A stretch of 44,592 nucleotides of DNA from CAZFMJ01 sp964520045. Lineage in GTDB: Bacteria > Elusimicrobiota > Elusimicrobia > Elusimicrobiales > CAZFMJ01. The stretch covers positions 1 through 44,592 of the forward strand of contig CAZFMJ010000016.1 of the NCBI GenBank assembly GCA_964520045.1, in the 5' to 3' direction. Positions 14,162-23,690 of this stretch are shown here, one piece after another. Each line of letters begins with the position of its first letter. The first letter of the stretch is position 1. A program made the translations under genes and the position numbers. The notes below the pieces were generated by a model that was not told the origin of the DNA, did not search any database, and saw nothing but the letters and a program-made list of their open reading frames with translations.

Positions 14162-16616
14162 ATGNNNNNNNNNNCAGAACAAAAACCGCCGGTAATCCCG
14201 GGAGAACTTCCCAAAATACTTCCGGCCATAGCGGTGCGCGACGTTGTGATGTTCCCGCATATGGCTCTGCCTCTTTCGGTTGAAAGAGACAAGGCCGTGC
14301 GCGCCCTTGAGTCGGCTCTTAAATCGAACCGGCTTATTCTTGCCGTGGCCCAGCGCCAGCCGCATATCGACGATCCTAAGCCGGAAGATCTCTTCGGATT
14401 CGGAGTGGTCAGCGAGGTGGCTCAGTCTTTGAGGATGCCCGACAACACCTTTAAGGTATTCCTGCAGGGGCTTGCCCGCGTTGAGATAAAAAAAATACAG
14501 GTTGACAAAGAGTCGGGCTGTTTGACGGCGGAGGTGAGTTATTTTTCGGAAGCCTGCGAAAAGACCAATGAAATAACCGCCTTGATGCGGGAGGCTCTGG
14601 AACTTTTTGAAAAGTATATAAAACTCAGCCAGAAATACGCCCTGGACGCGATAACGCTTCTGCGCCAGATCGACGATCCGTCAAAACTCTCCGATACGAT
14701 AGCGGCTAACGTGATAGTTAAGATAGCCGACCGGCAGGCGCTTCTTGAATCCGTCAATCCCGGGGAAAGGCTTGAAAAACTTATAACTCTCCTGCATAAC
14801 GAGCTGGAGATACTGGGCATTGAAGAGAAAATTCACACGCGGGTGCGCTCCCAGATAGAAAAAAACCAGAAGGAATACTATCTGAACGAGCAGATGAAAG
14901 CCATACAGAAGGAACTTCGCCAGAAAGACGATTTTGCCAAGGAAGTGNNNNNNNNNNGACCAGGCCCGCACCGAGCTGGCCTGCGCCTATGCCAAGGAAG
15001 TGGACGAGCTGAGGAAAAAAATAAAACAGGCGCGCATGACTCCCGAAGCTGAAAAATCAGCCGAAAAGGAATTAAACCGTCTTTCCAAAATGATGCCCTT
15101 TTCCCCCGAATCGACGGTATGCAGGACATATCTCGACTGGCTTGCCAGTCTTCCGTGGTCGGTCAAAACGCAGGATATGATGGATTTGAAAAAGGCTAAA
15201 AAGGTGCTCGACAACGACCATTTCGGTCTTGAAAAGCCCAAAGAGCGCGTTCTTGAATATCTGGCGGTGTGCAGGCTCACTAAAAAACTCAAAGGCCCTA
15301 TTCTCTGTTTTGTAGGGCCGCCCGGAGTAGGCAAGACTTCCATAGCCCGTTCAATAGCGTCGGCTGTCGGCAGAAAATTCGTGAGGATGTCTTTGGGCGG
15401 AGTGAGGGATGAGGCTGAAATAAGGGGGCACCGCAGAACCTACATCGCCTCCATGCCCGGCCGGATAATACAAAGCATGCGCAAGGCGCAGAGCTCGAAT
15501 CCCGTTTTTCTGCTTGATGAAATAGACAAAATGGGCATGGATTGGCGCGGAGACCCCGCGGCGGCTCTTCTCGAGGTTCTTGATCCCGAGCAGAACCATG
15601 AATTCACCGACCATTTCCTTGACGTGGCTTTTGATATCTCTCATGTGATGTTCATAACCACGGCCAATACGCTGGAGGGAATACCCTTAAGCCTCAGGGA
15701 CAGGATGGAGATAATAGAGTTCTCCGGCTATACTCACTATGATAAAATTTCCATAGCTAAACAGTTCCTCCTGCCGCGCCAGAAGAACGACCACGGCATC
15801 GCTCCGGAGATGATGAAAGTCGGCGATGCGGCGCTTGACCGCGTCATAAGGGAATACACCCGCGAAGCCGGGGTGCGCAGTCTTGAGCGCGAAATCGCCG
15901 CGTTATGCAGAAAGGCCGCGAAGGAAATAGTGCAGGATAAGTCCAGTATGGTGGCCGTTACTCAGGATAATCTCAATAAATATCTTGGGATCCCGAAATT
16001 CAGCCATGAAAATGCGTCTTACAATGCCGTAGGCATAAGCACGGGGCTTGCCTGGACCGAACACGGCGGAGAAATTCTAGCCATAGAGGCGGTGTCGTTT
16101 CCCGGAAAAGGAAAGCTGATCCTTACCGGCAAACTGGGTTCCGTAATGCAGGAGTCCGCGCAGGCCGCGTTTTCACGGATAAAATCGATAAAAATAGCAA
16201 AAAACCCTTCCGTGTTCCGCAGCAGCGATTTTCATATCCATGTGCCCGAAGGGGCGGTGCCCAAGGACGGGCCTTCGGCGGGAATAGCGATAGCGGCGGC
16301 GCTCGCCAGTCTTGTGTCGGGACGGCCCGTGAAAAAAGGCATTTCCATGACCGGCGAAATAACTCTGACCGGCAGAGTTATGGCGATAGGCGGGCTTAAG
16401 GAAAAAACCCTTGCGTCTTACAGGGAAGGCATAATGACCGTGCTTTTCCCCAAATCAAATCAGAAGGATTTGGAAGACATTCCCAAAAAAGTGCGCGATG
16501 AGATGAATCTTGTTCCGGTCTCCACTCTTGATGATGTCCTGCGCATTGCTCTGGCGTCCGGAAATTCTCGGAATAAACGGATGGGTAAAAAACTGAAGCT
16601 TGAAACAGTTCCTTAA
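14162..16616 (+). CDS. lon: ATP-dependent Lon protease (with two assembly gaps)
   Basis: About 818 residues. A AAA+ serine protease. The N-domain begins ELPKILPAIAVRDVVMFPHM. The central ATPase has Walker A GPPGVGKTS (nt about 15313) and Walker B VFLLDEIDKM. The C-terminal protease has Ser in PKDGPSAG and Lys in GGLKEK, the Ser-Lys dyad. Ten N follow the ATG directly and ten N lie at 14948-14957; the frame shifts across the second, so its true length is a multiple of three. That second gap adjoins a 12-base direct repeat encoding AKEV, giving an extra segment (DQARTELACAYAKEV) compared with the usual family length. Confidence 0.93.
14165..14174. other. assembly gap (10 N)
   Basis: Ten undetermined bases immediately after the lon ATG. 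The frames on both sides agree with ten bases, so this gap may be real in length or coincidental. Confidence 0.95.
14948..14957. other. assembly gap (10 N) in lon
   Basis: It lies between two copies of GCCAAGGAAGTG (14936-14947 and 14991-15002). The frame change shows the real missing length is divisible by three. Confidence 0.95.
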
Positions 16617-16639
16617 GAAGGCAGACGGAACAACACAGA

Positions 16640-16850
16640 AAAGAAGTGAGTAAGCAAGAGAGTGAGCGAGCAAGAAAGCGGGCAAGATATTAAGTGATGG
16701 AAGAAGAAAAAAGGCAGAGAAAATTGACTGCTAGATACCGTTCTAAACAATTCTTGACCGCAGTGAGTTTTGGCTGCCCCATTCTTAAAGTTTTTTCAAA
16801 CTAATAAAATCATGCTTAATCATAAAAATCTGCGTTATCAGCGTTCTAGA
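16640..16850. repeat. mixed intergenic repeats between lon and the ABC ATPase
   Basis: 16644-16686 is a 4-bp AGYR array (AGTG AGTA AGCA AGAG AGTG AGCG AGCA AGAA AGCG). 16746-16800 is a decayed copy of the paired-hairpin element. 16827-16847 reads AATCTGCGTTATCAGCG, whose complement recurs inside the TPR gene at 18734-18751. Confidence 0.65.
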
Positions 16851-16858
16851 TTTTAATT

Positions 16859-17599
16859 ATGAAAAGAATTGCGGTAAAATATGAAAATGCCGTAAAAATT
16901 TACAAAAAAACCCACCTTGGAAGAGTCAAAAAAACATACGGCCTCAAGGGGCTTTCGCTTGATATAGCCGAAGGCGAAGTCTTCGGACTGCTCGGTTTAA
17001 ACGGCGCCGGAAAGACCACCGCCATGAAACTTATAACCGGCCTTCTTTTCCCCACCTCCGGTTCCGTTTCGGTGATGGGATTGCCGCCGTCTTCTTCCGA
17101 AGCAAAAGTAAAAATAGGATATCTTCCCGAACTGCCGTATTTCTATCCGTATCTTACGCCGTCTGAATCGCTTTCCTTTTACGGCAGGCTTTCCGGCATG
17201 AGTTTGCCGCTTCTTAAAGTTAAGATACCTCAGACGCTTGAGCGGGTCGGCCTTGCCGAGCATTCAAACCGCAGGATCTCTGAATTTTCAAAGGGGATGC
17301 TCCAGCGGCTCGGCCTTGCCCAGGCGCTTATACATGACCCCGCCATGCTCATACTTGACGAGCCGGTAAGCGGGCTGGACCCGCTGGCGGTGCATGATAT
17401 AAGAAATTTGCTGAGCGGGCTTAATAAAGAGGGCAAGACCATATTGTTGTCGTCGCACAGCATTTCGGAAGTGGAGAAAATATGCCGCAGGGCCGCCATA
17501 CTTGTGGAAGGAACGCTTTCGCGCCTTGTAAAGCGGGAAGAATGGGATTTAAATCCCGGCGGGCTTGAGCAGATGTTCATCGAAGCCGTAAGGAAATAA
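16859..17599 (+). CDS. ABC transporter ATP-binding protein
   Basis: 246 residues. Walker A GLNGAGKTT, Q-loop region YLPELPYFYPYLT, signature FSKGMLQRLGLAQAL, Walker B AMLILDEPVSGLDP and the switch His in LLSSHS are all present. The style is that of the CcmA/NatA-type exporters, in which one ATPase pairs with an ABC-2 permease such as the next gene. Its cargo is unknown. The ATG lacks a clear Shine-Dalgarno; GAAAAG in the coding start is not useful. The gap before the permease is filled by heptamer repeats. Confidence 0.88.
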   Translation: MKRIAVKYENAVKIYKKTHLGRVKKTYGLKGLSLDIAEGEVFGLLGLNGAGKTTAMKLITGLLFPTSGSVSVMGLPPSSSEAKVKIGYLPELPYFYPYLTPSESLSFYGRLSGMSLPLLKVKIPQTLERVGLAEHSNRRISEFSKGMLQRLGLAQALIHDPAMLILDEPVSGLDPLAVHDIRNLLSGLNKEGKTILLSSHSISEVEKICRRAAILVEGTLSRLVKREEWDLNPGGLEQMFIEAVRK

Positions 17600-17604
17600 G
17601 AAAT

Positions 17605-17706
17605 AACTGCTCAAGTAGACAGAAGTCAGGAGACAGAATTCAGGAGTCAGGAGTAAGAAGTAGGAAGCCGCAGTCCCATTCTGACTTCTGAATTCTGGCT
17701 ACCCGA
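17605..17706. repeat. AGGAGTC heptamer array with inverted arm
   Basis: Units AGAAGTC, AGGAGAC, AGAATTC, AGGAGTC, AGGAGTA, AGAAGTA, GGAAGCC read in strict 7-bp register (about 17621-17670), then an inverted arm (TTCTGACTTCTGAATTCTGG). The outer part AACTGCTCAAGTAG matches the element after tig. Confidence 0.8.
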
Positions 17707-17724
17707 ATAGGTGCAAGGAAAGAT

Positions 17725-18489
17725 ATGCCGAAATTTTTTGTCATACTGTTTCATGTTTTCCGCGAACAGTGGAAGAACCGGTTTTTTCAGCTGGTGTTGA
17801 TATTTGCCGGCGTTATGTTATACGCGGCGCTTCTTTTGGGCGCTGTGTCCGTGGGACAGGAATACAGGGCTCTTGCGGATTTCGGATTCGGGCTTATAGA
17901 ATTAGTCGGCTTTGCCGCTGTGATTTTCGGCTGTGCGACGACAATACTCAAAGATATGGAATCCAAAACGATTTATCTGGTGCTTTCCCGTCCCGTAAGC
18001 AGGCATGCGTATCTTCTGGGCAGGCTTTTCGGACTGTTTTTTTCGGTAGGGGCGTCCATAGCCTGTATGGGGGTTCTTCATGCGGTTCTGCTTTATGCAA
18101 AGGGTTTTCCTTTGCCTCCGCTGTATTTCAAAATACTTTTTATGATTTGGCTTAAAACAATAATTATAGGTTCTCTGGCCATGACCGTTTCGCTTTTTTC
18201 AACGTCTATATTGTCTTCGCTGCTTATTTCCTCTATTTTCTGGACGCTCGGCCATTTTCTTTCCGAAGCAAGGTTTCTGGTTGAAAAATCGCGGACGGCG
18301 GGGGCTTTGCTCATCAGTCCTCTTTTGTATATCATTCCGAATCTGCAGTTGTATAATTTCAAAGACAGGCTGGGGATTACGGCCCCCGACGCGAACCCCG
18401 CCTTGGCGGTAGTTCTTGGATATACTTTGCTTTATTGCGCGGCGTGTTCCTTTTTTTCAGTCTGGCTGTTCCGCAAAAAAGAATTTTAA
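17725..18489 (+). CDS. ABC-2 type transporter permease
   Basis: 254 residues with about six hydrophobic helices, for example LVLIFAGVMLYAALLLG, LIELVGFAAVIFGC and the last LAVVLGYTLLYCAACSFF. The MESKTIYLVLSRPVSRHAYLLGR segment between helices 2 and 3 is typical of ABC-2 permeases. AAGGAAAG precedes the ATG. It pairs with the ATPase just upstream to make a two-gene exporter. The following TPR membrane protein starts eight bases later and may belong to the same system. Substrate unknown. Confidence 0.82.
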   Translation: MPKFFVILFHVFREQWKNRFFQLVLIFAGVMLYAALLLGAVSVGQEYRALADFGFGLIELVGFAAVIFGCATTILKDMESKTIYLVLSRPVSRHAYLLGRLFGLFFSVGASIACMGVLHAVLLYAKGFPLPPLYFKILFMIWLKTIIIGSLAMTVSLFSTSILSSLLISSIFWTLGHFLSEARFLVEKSRTAGALLISPLLYIIPNLQLYNFKDRLGITAPDANPALAVVLGYTLLYCAACSFFSVWLFRKKEF

Positions 18490-18496
18490 TTTTAAT

Positions 18497-19228
18497 ATGC
18501 GTTTCTTGACGGATATAATCTTTGCCGGGCTTTTTTTTGTTTCCCTGTTCTTTTCCTTTTTGACGGGGCGCGGATATGTTCTTCCGTTCCCGTCCGCTGC
18601 GGAAATCCCCTCTTTCATGGACAGCGGTATGGGCGACGTTTTTTTTCTGAGCCTCGGCATGCGCAGGCTGGCCGCGGACATATGGTTCATACGGCTTCTC
18701 CAATACTACGGCGCTCAGGAGGAAGAAGGAGCAGATGCTGATAACGCGGATAGAGGGCATGACGAGCGCGATAATCATCACCACCATAATTATGACGGCG
18801 GCAATTATCCCGAGATGCTGCCCCGCGCCTCTCATATTTTGGCGCTGGATCCCTATTTTACCCATGCCTGTCTTTATGCCGCGGGCGCGCTCGCTTTTAA
18901 TCTCAATAAGCCGGAAGAGGCTGTTGAGCTTATAGGGCGTGTAAAAAAATATAATCCGAAGGAATGGAAATACGACTCGTATCTTGCGGCCATAGGTTAT
19001 AAAGCGGCCAAAAATCCGGAAAAGGTGGCCGATATGATCACTCCGGTGGTTAATGATCCCGACTGCCCTACTATGATAAAACAGCTTGCGGCTTTTCTTA
19101 ATAAGCGTGTGAAGCGCTATAAAACCGCCGCTGAAATTTACCGCAATATAATAGCTGTTTCACCGGAGCAGGCGTATGTTGAGAATGCCCGGCGCGAACT
19201 TAAAAAACTGGAACAAGGAGCGATATGA
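18497..19228 (+). CDS. TPR-containing membrane-anchored protein
   Basis: 243 residues. One N-terminal transmembrane segment (IIFAGLFFVSLFFSFL) is followed by GMRRLAADIWFIRLLQYYG and then TPR-like helix pairs (residues about 105-240: YAAGALAFNLNKPEEAVELI, AAEIYRNIIAVSPEQAYVENA). Between them, residues 75-102 form an acidic, His-rich insert containing HDERDNHHHHNYDGG. The DNA of the insert matches a dispersed intergenic repeat. The start at 18497 is preferred because it begins the membrane segment and sits just after the permease stop. It overlaps ackA by ATGA. Function unknown; an accessory role for the ABC exporter is a guess. Confidence 0.7.
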   Translation: MRFLTDIIFAGLFFVSLFFSFLTGRGYVLPFPSAAEIPSFMDSGMGDVFFLSLGMRRLAADIWFIRLLQYYGAQEEEGADADNADRGHDERDNHHHHNYDGGNYPEMLPRASHILALDPYFTHACLYAAGALAFNLNKPEEAVELIGRVKKYNPKEWKYDSYLAAIGYKAAKNPEKVADMITPVVNDPDCPTMIKQLAAFLNKRVKRYKTAAEIYRNIIAVSPEQAYVENARRELKKLEQGAI

Positions 19229-20571
19229 TAATACTGTGTCTTAACTGCGGAAGTTCTTCCGTAAAGTACAGCCTCTTTGACTGGCAGGCTAAAAAGGCGC
19301 TTGCCAACGGCATAGTGGAGCGGGTGACGATAGACGGTTCCTTTATAAACCATGAAATTGCCGGCAGGGAAAAGGTGACGGTAAAGCAGGAATGTCCCAC
19401 CCACAAAACCGCCATAAAACTGGTGCTGGACACGCTTATACATCCGGAGCGCGGCGTCATAAAAAGTCTTAAGGAAATAAATGCCGTAGGCCACAGGGTG
19501 GTGCACGGAGGGGAAAAATTCGTAAAATCCGTTTTGATAGACGACGCCTGTATAGAGGTTTTTAAACAGCTTTCCGCTCTCGCGCCTCTGCATAATCCCC
19601 CGAATATAATGGGGATAGAAGCCGCCCGCGAGCTTATGCCCGGAATATGTCATACCGCGATAATGGATACCGCGTGGCATCAGACTATGCCGAAATCTTC
19701 CTATATCTACGCTCTTCCTTATGCGTGGTATGAAAAATACGGCATAAGGCGTTACGGTTTTCACGGCACTTCTTTCCTGTATGTTTCCAAAAGGGCCGCC
19801 GTCCTGTTGGGCAAAGATCCGTTTAAGTGCAATCTCGTTATATGCCACATAGGGAACGGCGCTTCGATAAATGCCGTGAAAAATGGTCTTTCTTTTGATA
19901 CCAGTATGGGATTTACCCCCCTTGAGGGAGCCGTGATGGGAACGCGGGCCGGCGATCATGACGCCGCAATAGATTTTTATGTCATGGCAAAGGAAAAACT
20001 TTCTCCTCAGGAAATGGATTCCCTGCTCAATAAAAAATCAGGGCTTTTGGGCATAACCGGCAGGTTTACAGACAGGCGCGACATAGAGGAAGCCGCTGCC
20101 AAGGGAGACGAAAGAGCGGCTCTTGCAGTTGAAATAGAAGCCTACAGGATAAAAAAATATATCGGAGCCTATGCCGCCGCCGTAGGCGGGATCGATGCCG
20201 TGATATTTACCGCCGGCGTGGGAGAAAAGGGCAGTATCATAAGAGCAAAATCTCTCAGCGGACTCGAGTACATGGGAATAGAATACGACCCCGCCAAAAA
20301 TAATGCCGCTGCCACAAGAAATGCCGAATGCGATATTTCAGCCGGCGGCTCGAAGGTTAAGGTGTTCGTCATACCCACGGACGAGGAAAGGGTGTTTATT
20401 GAGGATGTCGCGGGGCTTTGCGCGGGGACATACGACGTGCATACTAAATTCACATATACTTTCCAGAGTCCGGAGTATAAAAATGCCATGCGGGAGTCCG
20501 CCTTTAAAAATGAATGCAAAAAAAAGCCGGAGCTTTTAGGGCTTATCCGGAGGCCGCTCGCAAAAGTTTAA
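19225..20571 (+). CDS. ackA: acetate kinase
   Basis: 448 residues; most acetate kinases have about 400. It interconverts acetyl phosphate and acetate with ATP, the energy-yielding last step of acetate fermentation. Visible motifs: LNCGSSSVKYSLF at the start, HRVVHGG, DTAWHQTMP, FHGTSF, HIGNGAS and MGTRAGDHDAA. The C-terminal 45 residues (from about TKFTYTFQSPEYKNA) extend past the normal end and are of unknown role. AAGGAG precedes the ATG, which overlaps the previous stop. No phosphotransacetylase gene is near. Confidence 0.93.
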   Translation: MIILCLNCGSSSVKYSLFDWQAKKALANGIVERVTIDGSFINHEIAGREKVTVKQECPTHKTAIKLVLDTLIHPERGVIKSLKEINAVGHRVVHGGEKFVKSVLIDDACIEVFKQLSALAPLHNPPNIMGIEAARELMPGICHTAIMDTAWHQTMPKSSYIYALPYAWYEKYGIRRYGFHGTSFLYVSKRAAVLLGKDPFKCNLVICHIGNGASINAVKNGLSFDTSMGFTPLEGAVMGTRAGDHDAAIDFYVMAKEKLSPQEMDSLLNKKSGLLGITGRFTDRRDIEEAAAKGDERAALAVEIEAYRIKKYIGAYAAAVGGIDAVIFTAGVGEKGSIIRAKSLSGLEYMGIEYDPAKNNAAATRNAECDISAGGSKVKVFVIPTDEERVFIEDVAGLCAGTYDVHTKFTYTFQSPEYKNAMRESAFKNECKKKPELLGLIRRPLAKV

Positions 20572-20579
20572 ATTATTAA

Positions 20580-20622
20580 CCACCGCAGAGGCGCAGAGTG
20601 CGCAGAGAGGCCGCAGAGGTTC
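20580..20622. repeat. CGCAGAGG-type array
   Basis: ACCGCAGAGGCGCAGAG-type units (CGCAGAGG, CGCAGAGT, CGCAGAGA, CGCAGAGG) with 8-10 bp spacing. Related purine-rich units occur at 24935-24960 (CGCAAAG) and 26607-26632 (CACGAAG). Such repeats are known from many unrelated bacteria. Confidence 0.65.
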
Positions 20623-20702
20623 ATAAGAGGATTGGATTATTTGTTTCCAACGGCAACCAGTTATCTGCGGTAAATCTTAAAAAATCAGTCCTAGGGAGAA
20701 TT

Positions 20703-21887
20703 ATGAAAAAAATCGACAAGCTGAAATTCGACACTATCTGCGTGCATGCCGGAATAGACGATTATGAGCACGGGCCCGTGGTTCCGCCGGTGTTTCAGAC
20801 TTCAACTTTCAAGTTTAAGAACGCCGACCATGGAGCGCGTCTTTTCAAGGGAGAGGAAAAGGGCTATATCTACACAAGGATGCTTAATCCCACCGTCGAG
20901 GCTATGGAAAACTGCATAGCCGGGCTTGAAGCCGGACATAAGGCTTTGGGGTGCGCCAGCGGCATGGCCGCGGTGCATACCTGTTTTGCCGCGCTGGTCA
21001 AGTCAGGCGACCATGTAATATGCACGAAGTCGGTTTACGGCGCGACCGCCACTCTTTTGCAGAGCATAATGCTGGACTTGGGAGTAAGAACATCATTCGT
21101 GGACACTGCGGATAATTCCGCCGTAGAATCGGCTTTTACGCCGGCCACGAAGATAGTTTACGTCGAGACTCCCGCCAACCCCACCCTTGCGGTAAGCGAT
21201 ATCGCGGCAATCGCGGAAATATGCCGCCGGCGCGGCGCCGTTCTTATCGTAGATAATACGTTCATGAGCCCCGCTCTGCAGCAGCCGCTCGTGCTTGGCG
21301 CCGACGTGATTATACACAGCCTCACAAAATTTTTAAACGGCCATGCGGACGTGATCGGAGGCGCGATAGTGGTCAAAGACGAGCCGGCCTATCTTAAGTT
21401 CAGAAAGGCGCTTAATCAGGCGGGCGGAGTTATCGCTCCTTTCAATGCGTTCCTTGTGCACAGAGGCATAAAGACTCTTTTTCTCAGAATGGCCCGTCAC
21501 TGCGAATCCGCTATGACAACGGCGCAGTATTTTGAGAAACATCACAAAGTTAAGTCGGTGATATTTCCGGGGCTTAAAAGCCATCCGCAGTACGCGCTCG
21601 GCCTGCGTCAGCATAAGGGGCATGGAGGCATGATCTCTTTTGAGCTTAAAGGCGGGCTTGCCGCCGGCAAGAAGATGATGAATTCCGTGAAACTCTGCCA
21701 GCTTGCCGTAAGTCTCGGCGGAGTGGAAACCCTTATTCAGCATCCGGCAAGCATGACCCATGCCGGCATGTCCGCGGAAGCAAGAGCCGCGGCAGGCATT
21801 ACGGACGGACTTGTGCGGCTTTCAGTCGGGATAGAGAATGCCGGCGATATAATAGCCGATCTTGAGCAGTCGCTTTCAGGCGCATAG
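20703..21887 (+). CDS. PLP-dependent Cys/Met-metabolism enzyme (cystathionine/methionine gamma-lyase or synthase family)
   Basis: 394 residues. The fold I PLP enzymes of this family carry out gamma-elimination or gamma-replacement on sulfur amino acids. The PLP Lys is K209 in HSLTKFLNGHADVIGG, with D184 in VDNT. SGMAA at 86-90 and ETPANPTL at 155-162 are family hallmarks. At residues 112-116 the sequence is YGATA, where methionine gamma-lyases carry a Cys (YGCT), so strict methionine gamma-lyase activity is doubtful. GGGAGAA precedes the chosen ATG; the open frame upstream is repeat DNA. The exact reaction cannot be assigned. Confidence 0.82.
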   Translation: MKKIDKLKFDTICVHAGIDDYEHGPVVPPVFQTSTFKFKNADHGARLFKGEEKGYIYTRMLNPTVEAMENCIAGLEAGHKALGCASGMAAVHTCFAALVKSGDHVICTKSVYGATATLLQSIMLDLGVRTSFVDTADNSAVESAFTPATKIVYVETPANPTLAVSDIAAIAEICRRRGAVLIVDNTFMSPALQQPLVLGADVIIHSLTKFLNGHADVIGGAIVVKDEPAYLKFRKALNQAGGVIAPFNAFLVHRGIKTLFLRMARHCESAMTTAQYFEKHHKVKSVIFPGLKSHPQYALGLRQHKGHGGMISFELKGGLAAGKKMMNSVKLCQLAVSLGGVETLIQHPASMTHAGMSAEARAAAGITDGLVRLSVGIENAGDIIADLEQSLSGA

Positions 21888-21908
21888 ATTAACAGACGTT
21901 AAAGTATT

Positions 21909-23690
21909 GTGGCCAATTTTTTTCTGCGGCATAAAGTAGTAACCGCCTCCGCTCTGATTTGTTTGTGCGGCATCATTGCCTTCGGCCGCACCCTTCAGCT
22001 CGGCTTTATCTGGGATGACCATCAGATTATAGAATCCAACCCGTACATAAAAAGCTGGACCCTGAAAAATATTACCCACCACTTTACCTCCGATGTCGTA
22101 AACCAGAGCGTAAATTACTACAGGCCGCTGCTGTCCGTATCGAATATGCTGGATTTTTCGATGTGGGGTCTCAATCCTTTCGGATATCATCTGACGAATC
22201 TTCTACTGCATTCAGGCAGTTCGGTTTTGGTTTTTCTGCTTGCCGCCGCTCTAGGTCTGTGTTTTAATTCCGCTTTTATCTGCGCTGTTCTTTTTGCCGT
22301 CAATCCCATAATAGTAGAGCAGTTGATCGTAATTGCCGGACGCTCGGAGCTGATGTCTGTTTTTTTTATGCTGGTTTCCCTGATTTTTTTCCTAAAAAAC
22401 GGAACTACCCGGCTTGCCGCATCGCTTGCGGCTTTTATCCTGGCGCTTTTGTCCAAGGAAAACGCCGTGGCTGTGCCTTTTCTTGCGGCGGCTTCGCTGT
22501 TCTATCTGCGGCGCAGGCCCGTTGAATATCTGCGCGTCCTTCCGTTTTTTCTGATTATTCCCGTGTATATATATTCGCGCGGTCTGGCAATAGGAATGCC
22601 GGCTTTGGAATCGGGCGTTTTGGATTTTATTTCAGGCGCTGTCATTAAAATTCCAAAAATAGCCGCGTTGTATGCCTTTAACGCTCTTTTCCCCGTGAAT
22701 CTGCATTCGCACAGGCTTCAGCCCGATTTCGGCCCGGAGTCGTGGATTTATACGATTTTTCTGGTTTCAGCTCTGGCTTTTTCCATTTGGAAGCAAAACC
22801 GGCTTGCCGTATTTTTAATAGTTTGGCATATCGTTAATCTTGGGCCGAAAATGCCCCTGCTGGTTTCGGGCGGACTTATGATCGATCATTGGGCTTATCT
22901 GTCGGGTTTCGCTGTTTTTTTTGCGGTTGGGAAATATGCTGACCGGAGCTTTGCTCCGGTTTACCGCGCTGAGCCGGCCGGCCGGATCAAAGCGCGGAAA
23001 ACAGCGGTTTATGCCGCTGTATCCGTATTTGCCGTTTTTTGGACGGCAGAGGCCAATATCAATATAACCGGGCGCGGATCTGATATTAAAATATATGAGC
23101 ATGCCGTAAAATACACGACTTCAACCCCGCTGATTTATAATCTGGGCAGGGAATATTTTATTTCCGGCAGATTTGACAAAGCTCTGGAATGTTTCACGAC
23201 GGCATCCGGCAGATACCCGCGCAATACTATGTATCTGAACGGCATGGCCTTGGTTTTAAACAGGCTCGGCAGAAAAGCCGAAGCCGTAAAAATTCTCGAC
23301 GAAATACTTTCCCAAGGTTCCTGCGAGGGCCTGACCTTATATAACAGGGCTGAATTTTACGCGCAAGACGGCAAAATCAAACAGGCTTGCGCTATGCTGG
23401 AGCAGGCGGTAGCATGCAGTCCTGATTTGGAAGATGCCTATTGTCTGCTGGCAAAGCTGCGGCTGGATTTATCCGAAAAAGACAAAGCGGAAAAAATATT
23501 GAACGCGCTTCTTGAAATGAATCCGCGCAATGCGCAGGGGCTTTCGGACATGGGAGTCATAAAGGCGATGGAAAAGGATTATGCCTCCGCGGAAAAATTA
23601 TGGAAGCAGGCGCTCTCGGCAAGCCCGGGTTTTCAGCCTGCCGTGAAAAATCTTGAAAAACTTTTAAAGACGGTAGAAGGAAGACGGTAA
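21909..23690 (+). CDS. TMTC-like membrane glycosyltransferase with C-terminal TPR repeats
   Basis: 593 residues, GTG start. The N-terminal two-thirds is a GT-C multi-span membrane protein. Its first loop has FIWDDHQIIESNPYIK (the acidic DD at 36-37), then YYRPLLSVSNMLDFSMWG and GYHLTNLLLHSGS, hallmarks of the TMTC/O-mannosyltransferase-like group. Residues about 400-590 are four to five TPRs (NLGREYFISGRFDKALECF and following). The family glycosylates extracytoplasmic proteins or lipids from polyprenyl-linked sugars. The last residues VEGRR and the TAA stop are provided by a GGTAGAA heptamer array. Confidence 0.8.
   Translation: MANFFLRHKVVTASALICLCGIIAFGRTLQLGFIWDDHQIIESNPYIKSWTLKNITHHFTSDVVNQSVNYYRPLLSVSNMLDFSMWGLNPFGYHLTNLLLHSGSSVLVFLLAAALGLCFNSAFICAVLFAVNPIIVEQLIVIAGRSELMSVFFMLVSLIFFLKNGTTRLAASLAAFILALLSKENAVAVPFLAAASLFYLRRRPVEYLRVLPFFLIIPVYIYSRGLAIGMPALESGVLDFISGAVIKIPKIAALYAFNALFPVNLHSHRLQPDFGPESWIYTIFLVSALAFSIWKQNRLAVFLIVWHIVNLGPKMPLLVSGGLMIDHWAYLSGFAVFFAVGKYADRSFAPVYRAEPAGRIKARKTAVYAAVSVFAVFWTAEANINITGRGSDIKIYEHAVKYTTSTPLIYNLGREYFISGRFDKALECFTTASGRYPRNTMYLNGMALVLNRLGRKAEAVKILDEILSQGSCEGLTLYNRAEFYAQDGKIKQACAMLEQAVACSPDLEDAYCLLAKLRLDLSEKDKAEKILNALLEMNPRNAQGLSDMGVIKAMEKDYASAEKLWKQALSASPGFQPAVKNLEKLLKTVEGRR

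Noticed and set aside
14934..14960. A separate gene start inside lon (MPRK...)
   Set aside because: The apparent start is only the result of the frame change at the assembly gap.
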